51,968 nt of DNA from Oscillospiraceae bacterium (lineage in GTDB: Bacteria; Bacillota_A; Clostridia; Oscillospirales; Oscillospiraceae): NCBI GenBank assembly GCA_902789835.1, contig CADAPN010000005.1, forward strand, positions 1 through 51,968, written 5' to 3'. Both the position numbers and the translations under genes were made by a program. This document shows positions 49,026 to 51,968 of this stretch, in pieces. Under the pieces are notes generated by a model. The model saw nothing but the letters and a program-made list of their open reading frames with translations. It did no database searches and had not been told where the DNA came from. Position 1 is the stretch's first letter; each line of letters begins with the position of its first letter.

Positions 49026-50389
49026 GACAGCGTCTCCATAATCCGCCGCGCCACATAGACGCCGCTGGCCGACGCATGCGACAGCGAGTGTGTCACGCCC
49101 GACCCGTCACCGATCACATAGAGTCCCTTGTTGCGCGTCTCAAGATGTTCGTCAATCTGTACTTCCATGTTATAGAACTTTACCTCAACACCGTAGAGAA
49201 GCGTATCGTCGTTCGCCGTACCCGGGGCGATCTTGTCCAGGGCATAGATCATCTCAATAATTCCGTCCAGAATCCGCTTCGGGATCACAAGGCTGAGGTC
49301 GCCGGGGGTTGCGGCAAGCGTCGGCGTGACAAAGCTGTCCCGGATACGGGCGGGAGTCGAGCGTCTCCCGCGAACCAGATCGCCGAAGCGCTGCACAATC
49401 ACGCCTCCCCCGAGCATGTTTGAAAGACGTGCAATGCTCTCGCCGTAGCCGTTGGAGTCTTTGAAGGGGATCGAAAAATGCTTTGAAACCAGGAGTGCGA
49501 AATTGGTGTTCTCCGTGTGCCTGGCCGGATCTTCATAGCTGTGCCCGTTTACCGTCACGATGCCGTTGGTGTTTTCGTTGACCACAACACCGTGGGGATT
49601 CATGCAGAAGGTCCGGACCAAGTCTTCGAATTTCTGTGTCCGGTAAACGATCTTGCTTTCATACAGTTCATCCGTCAGGTGCGCAAAGACATCGGCGGGC
49701 AGTTCCACCCGGACACCGATGTCAACGCGGTTGGAGTTCGTCGGAAGGTCCAGGCTCTGGCACACATTCTCCAGCCATTTGCTGCCGCTGCGTCCGACCG
49801 AAAGGACCAGATTCCGGCAGGAATAGACCTTCTCACCCACATGGACCTCGTAGCCGTCCTCCGTTTTATTGACTGTGCTGACCGGGGAGTTGAAGAAGAA
49901 CTCCACATGGTCCTTCATCTCGTTATACAGGTTTTCCAGCACGACGTAATTGATGTCCGTTCCGAGATGCCGTACCTGTGCATCCAGCAGATGCAGACCG
50001 TTTTCCAGGCACATTCTCTTGATCTTGGTATTTGCGGTGGAATACAGACGGGTTCCCTTTCCGCCGTGATCCAGGTTAATCTGATCCACATAGCGCATCA
50101 GATCCAGCGCTTCTTCTTTTCCGGTATACTCGAAGAGCGTACCGCCGAACTGGTTTGTAATGTTGTATTTTCCGTCCGAAAAGGCGCCCGCGCCGCCGAA
50201 GCCGCTCATGATGCTGCAGACCGGACAGCGGATGCAGGATTTCACCTTTTTCCCGTCAATGGGGCACTTGCGCTGATTCAGCGGCCGGCCGAGTTCAAAG
50301 ACGGCAACCTTCAGCCTGCTCTTCATCAATTCATAAGCAGTGTAGATTCCTCCCGGACCTGCGCCGACAATGATGACATCATAGTTCAC
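49022..50389 (-). CDS. FAD-dependent dehydrogenase (COG2509 type)
   Basis: Rossmann-type flavoprotein beginning YDVIIVGAGPGGIYTAYEL (dinucleotide motif 8-13). Conserved SFGGAGAFSDGKYN-like segment, a cysteine cluster (CIRCPVCSI) at about 52-60, and C-terminal GDGSGVTHSLSHASASGVY are typical of uncharacterised COG2509 proteins in Clostridia. The reaction and partner are unknown. The length of 455 residues is normal. The start is GTG 50389 with AGAGG 12 nt upstream. It has its own promoter behind gltA and is coupled to the flippase gene. Confidence 0.85.
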   Translation of the reverse strand: MNYDVIIVGAGPGGIYTAYELMKSRLKVAVFELGRPLNQRKCPIDGKKVKSCIRCPVCSIMSGFGGAGAFSDGKYNITNQFGGTLFEYTGKEEALDLMRYVDQINLDHGGKGTRLYSTANTKIKRMCLENGLHLLDAQVRHLGTDINYVVLENLYNEMKDHVEFFFNSPVSTVNKTEDGYEVHVGEKVYSCRNLVLSVGRSGSKWLENVCQSLDLPTNSNRVDIGVRVELPADVFAHLTDELYESKIVYRTQKFEDLVRTFCMNPHGVVVNENTNGIVTVNGHSYEDPARHTENTNFALLVSKHFSIPFKDSNGYGESIARLSNMLGGGVIVQRFGDLVRGRRSTPARIRDSFVTPTLAATPGDLSLVIPKRILDGIIEMIYALDKIAPGTANDDTLLYGVEVKFYNMEVQIDEHLETRNKGLYVIGDGSGVTHSLSHASASGVYVARRIMETLS

Positions 50390-50427
50390 TGATACTCACA
50401 TCCTCTTACCATTCTATGAAAAGGAGT

Positions 50428-50455
50428 GGGCACCCGTGGGAAACCACAGGCGCCC
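50428..50455 (-). promoter_or_regulatory. Leader hairpin of the FAD oxidoreductase gene
   Basis: On the minus strand GGGC-G-CC-T-GTGG, loop TTTC, CCAC-G-GG-T-GCCC forms a 12-bp stem with two G-T pairs; on the plus strand the same sites are A-C mismatches, so it favours the minus-strand RNA. Followed by ACTCCTTTTC. It may terminate gltA transcripts or act as an attenuator in the 5' leader. Confidence 0.5.
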
Positions 50456-50474
50456 GCCTAACTATCCTTGACAG

Positions 50475-50503
50475 ACAATATCACAGCACCGGTGATCTGT
50501 CAA
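50475..50503 (-). promoter_or_regulatory. Promoter of the FAD oxidoreductase-flippase operon
   Basis: TTGACA (50503-50498) is followed after 17 bp by TATTGT (50480-50475, 4/6). The region is also an inverted repeat (CTTGACAGA at 50467-50475 with TCTGTCAAG at 50496-50504, plus ATCAC/GTGAT inside), so the promoter itself lies in a near palindrome that a regulator might bind. Confidence 0.6.
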
Positions 50504-50515
50504 GTGAACGATTTG

Positions 50516-51919
50516 TTATTTCTTGCTTTTGATGTACTCGTCAATGCTCTTGGCTCCGGCTTTTCCGGCGCCCATGGCCAGAATAACCGTTGCCGAACCG
50601 GTAACCGCGTCGCCGCCTGCAAAGACGCCCGGACGGGAGGTCACGCCGCCCTCATCCGCCTCAATGCCGCCTTTGCGGGTAAAGGTCAGGCCTTCTGTGG
50701 TGTTGCGGATCAGCGGGTTCGGACTGGTGCCGATTGCGATAATCACGGTGTCCACATCCAGGATCCAGTTGGAATCAGGTACCGCGACCGGTTTGCGGCG
50801 GCCTTTTTCATCCGGCTCGCCCAGCTCCTGACGGATCAGCTCGATCCCGGTGACATGGCCGTCCTCATCGCCGTGGATGGCACAGGGGTTGTTCAACAGA
50901 TTGAACTCGATCCCCTCAGCTTCCGCATGCTCGACTTCCTCCTTACGGGCAGGAAGCTCGTCGCGGCCGCGGCGATAGGTGATGTAGACATGCTCGGCGC
51001 CCAGGCGCTTTGCCACACGCGCAGCGTCCATCGCAACGTTTCCGGCGCCGACAACGGCAACGCGGTGAAAGCGCTTGATGGGCGTGTCGTAGTCGTCACG
51101 GTACGCCTTCATAAGATTGGTACGGGTCAGAAGCTCATTGGCGCTGTAGACACCCAGAAGGTTCTCTCCCGGGATGTGCAGGAACTGCGGCAGGCCGGCT
51201 CCGGAGCCGATGAATACCGCCTCATAGCCTTCCTCAAAGAGCTCGTCCACGGTGATGGACTTGCCGATGATGGCATTGTTTACGATCTTGACACCCATCT
51301 TGGTGAGGTTTTCGATCTCCGCCGCGACAATTTCCTTCGGCAGACGGAACTGCGGAATACCGTAGACCAGCACACCGCCCGATTTGTGGAAGGCTTCGAA
51401 AATGGTCACGTCATAACCCATCTTGCGCAGATCGCCCGCACAGGTCAGACCGGCAGGGCCGGAACCGATCACCGCGATGCGGTGGCCGTTGGACTCGGGC
51501 GCAGTGGGCTCAGGCTTATCCTTTTTCGCCATGTGATAGTCCGCCACAAAGCGCTCCAGACGGCCGATACCGACGGACTCGCCTTTTAGGCCGCGGACGC
51601 ACTTGGATTCGCACTGCTTCTCCTGGGGACACACACGGCCGCAGACCGCAGGCAGAGAGTTGGTAGAGGTGATGATGTCATAAGCCGCATCGAAATCACC
51701 GTCACGGACCTTTTCAAGGAAGCGGGGGATCTTCACGCTGACCGGGCAGCCGCTGCGGCAGGGGCTGTTCTTGCAGTCCAGGCAGCGGGCAGCTTCCTTC
51801 ATCGCGGTCTCTGCATCATATCCAAGAGCAACCTCATCGAAATTGCCGGCGCGGACAACAGGGTCCTGCTCGGGCATTTCGTTCTTTGTCATGCTCATAT
51901 TGACCTTCAGATTAGCCAT
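50516..51919 (-). CDS. gltA: NADPH-dependent glutamate synthase small-subunit type FeS oxidoreductase
   Basis: Two N-terminal 4Fe-4S cysteine groups (CLDCKNSPCRSGC and CGRVCPQEKQCESKC) are followed by an FAD-binding GSGPAGLTCAGDL and NADPH-binding GAGNVAMDAAR. This is the GltD/GltA-like module that also forms the NfnB/SudA subunit. The start is ATG 51919 with AGGAGG 8 nt upstream, 467 residues; the frame runs on to 51964 but that is upstream-gene DNA. The partial gene ahead suggests the Nfn/Sud two-subunit arrangement, so the true role may be transhydrogenase or ferredoxin:NADP oxidoreductase rather than glutamate synthase. Confidence 0.93.
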   Translation of the reverse strand: MANLKVNMSMTKNEMPEQDPVVRAGNFDEVALGYDAETAMKEAARCLDCKNSPCRSGCPVSVKIPRFLEKVRDGDFDAAYDIITSTNSLPAVCGRVCPQEKQCESKCVRGLKGESVGIGRLERFVADYHMAKKDKPEPTAPESNGHRIAVIGSGPAGLTCAGDLRKMGYDVTIFEAFHKSGGVLVYGIPQFRLPKEIVAAEIENLTKMGVKIVNNAIIGKSITVDELFEEGYEAVFIGSGAGLPQFLHIPGENLLGVYSANELLTRTNLMKAYRDDYDTPIKRFHRVAVVGAGNVAMDAARVAKRLGAEHVYITYRRGRDELPARKEEVEHAEAEGIEFNLLNNPCAIHGDEDGHVTGIELIRQELGEPDEKGRRKPVAVPDSNWILDVDTVIIAIGTSPNPLIRNTTEGLTFTRKGGIEADEGGVTSRPGVFAGGDAVTGSATVILAMGAGKAGAKSIDEYIKSKK

Positions 51920-51968
51920 TTCTCTTTCCTCCTGTGATCTTGCAGATGTGTTTGGCCGCTTCATCCTG
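51912..51968 (-). CDS. C-terminal end of an upstream gene (possibly NfnA/SudB-type subunit)
   Basis: An open frame runs from the window edge as QDEAAKHICKITGGKRNG and stops with TAA at 51914-51912, overlapping the gltA ATG by 8 bp. In Clostridia gltA-type genes are regularly preceded by a ferredoxin:NADP reductase (SudB/NfnA) gene with such an overlap. The fragment is only 18 residues, so identity is by context only. Confidence 0.45.
   Translation of the reverse strand, partial: QDEAAKHICKITGGKRNG

Noticed and set aside
1..51968. CRISPR array, tRNA, rRNA, insertion sequence or prophage
   Set aside because: No regular spaced repeats, no cloverleaf in any gap, no transposase or integrase motifs and no terminal inverted repeats were seen.

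Overview
The window looks like a chromosomal core-genome segment from a moderately G+C-rich anaerobic member of the Bacillota, class Clostridia. Three things support this. The gene order yloC-remA-gmk-rpoZ-priA-def-fmt-rsmB-rlmN-prpC-prkC-rsgA is a Bacillota signature. cdaA-cdaR, PASTA kinase, RemA and long-form HPF are present. Anaerobe-type enzymes occur as well (radical SAM protein, FeS glutamate-synthase-type small subunit, HisZ-dependent short HisG). Genus or family cannot be fixed from the sequence alone. I saw no phage, IS, CRISPR, rRNA or tRNA gene. Almost every gap is under 250 bp and holds promoters or terminators.

Layout. 1-12.2 kb (minus): a long translation/ribosome-maturation operon running from yloC down to rsgA and yebC, many genes overlapping by 4-13 bp. 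12.2-17.1 kb (minus): prfC plus a cyclodeaminase-like gene, then the c-di-AMP operon cdaA-cdaR with an RseC-like redox membrane protein behind it. 17.3-21.3 kb (plus): pcrA-type helicase, a DUF4342 protein and an RluA-family pseudouridine synthase. 21.5-25.0 kb (minus): a membrane-anchored clostripain-family peptidase and rsmI. 25.2-26.1 kb (plus): hpf and a small zinc-ribbon protein. 26.2-32.2 kb (minus): hisZ-hisG, and the glycolytic operon pgk-tpiA-gpmI-tmk. 32.4-34.4 kb (plus): a PflA-like radical SAM protein and an FMN-dependent alpha-hydroxy-acid oxidase family protein with a Cys-rich N-terminus. 34.5-38.3 kb (minus): a TetM-like ribosomal GTPase fused to a Rae1/YacP-type NYN endonuclease, translationally coupled to pepT. 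38.5-46.1 kb (plus): a two-component system, then DUF1385-prmC-recX-rimO-pgsA-cysS. 46.2-47.2 kb (plus): a WYL-domain regulator. 47.3-52 kb (minus): gltA-like subunit, FAD oxidoreductase and a MurJ/SpoVB-like flippase.

Most interesting points. (1) The 876-residue fusion joins an EF-G/TetM-like A-site-binding GTPase to a Rae1-like A-site mRNA endonuclease. It could be a single-chain ribosome rescue or mRNA-cleavage factor, not a drug-resistance gene. (2) Its promoter is placed so that transcription should begin at about the A of the ATG, predicting a leaderless mRNA. (3) The neighbouring response regulator lacks about 11 residues of receiver helix alpha1. (4) A perfect consensus promoter for hisZ is embedded in the terminator hairpin of the glycolytic operon. 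(5) The pcrA leader carries tandem hairpins, one of which hides a Shine-Dalgarno sequence in front of a micro-ORF.

Functionally most of the window serves translation: initiation (fmt, def), termination (prfC, prmC), rRNA and ribosomal-protein modification (rsmB, rlmN, rsmI, rimO, RluA-family), maturation (rsgA), hibernation (hpf) and rescue or quality control (fusion gene, yebC). The rest covers signalling (PASTA kinase, c-di-AMP), glycolysis and nucleotide kinases.
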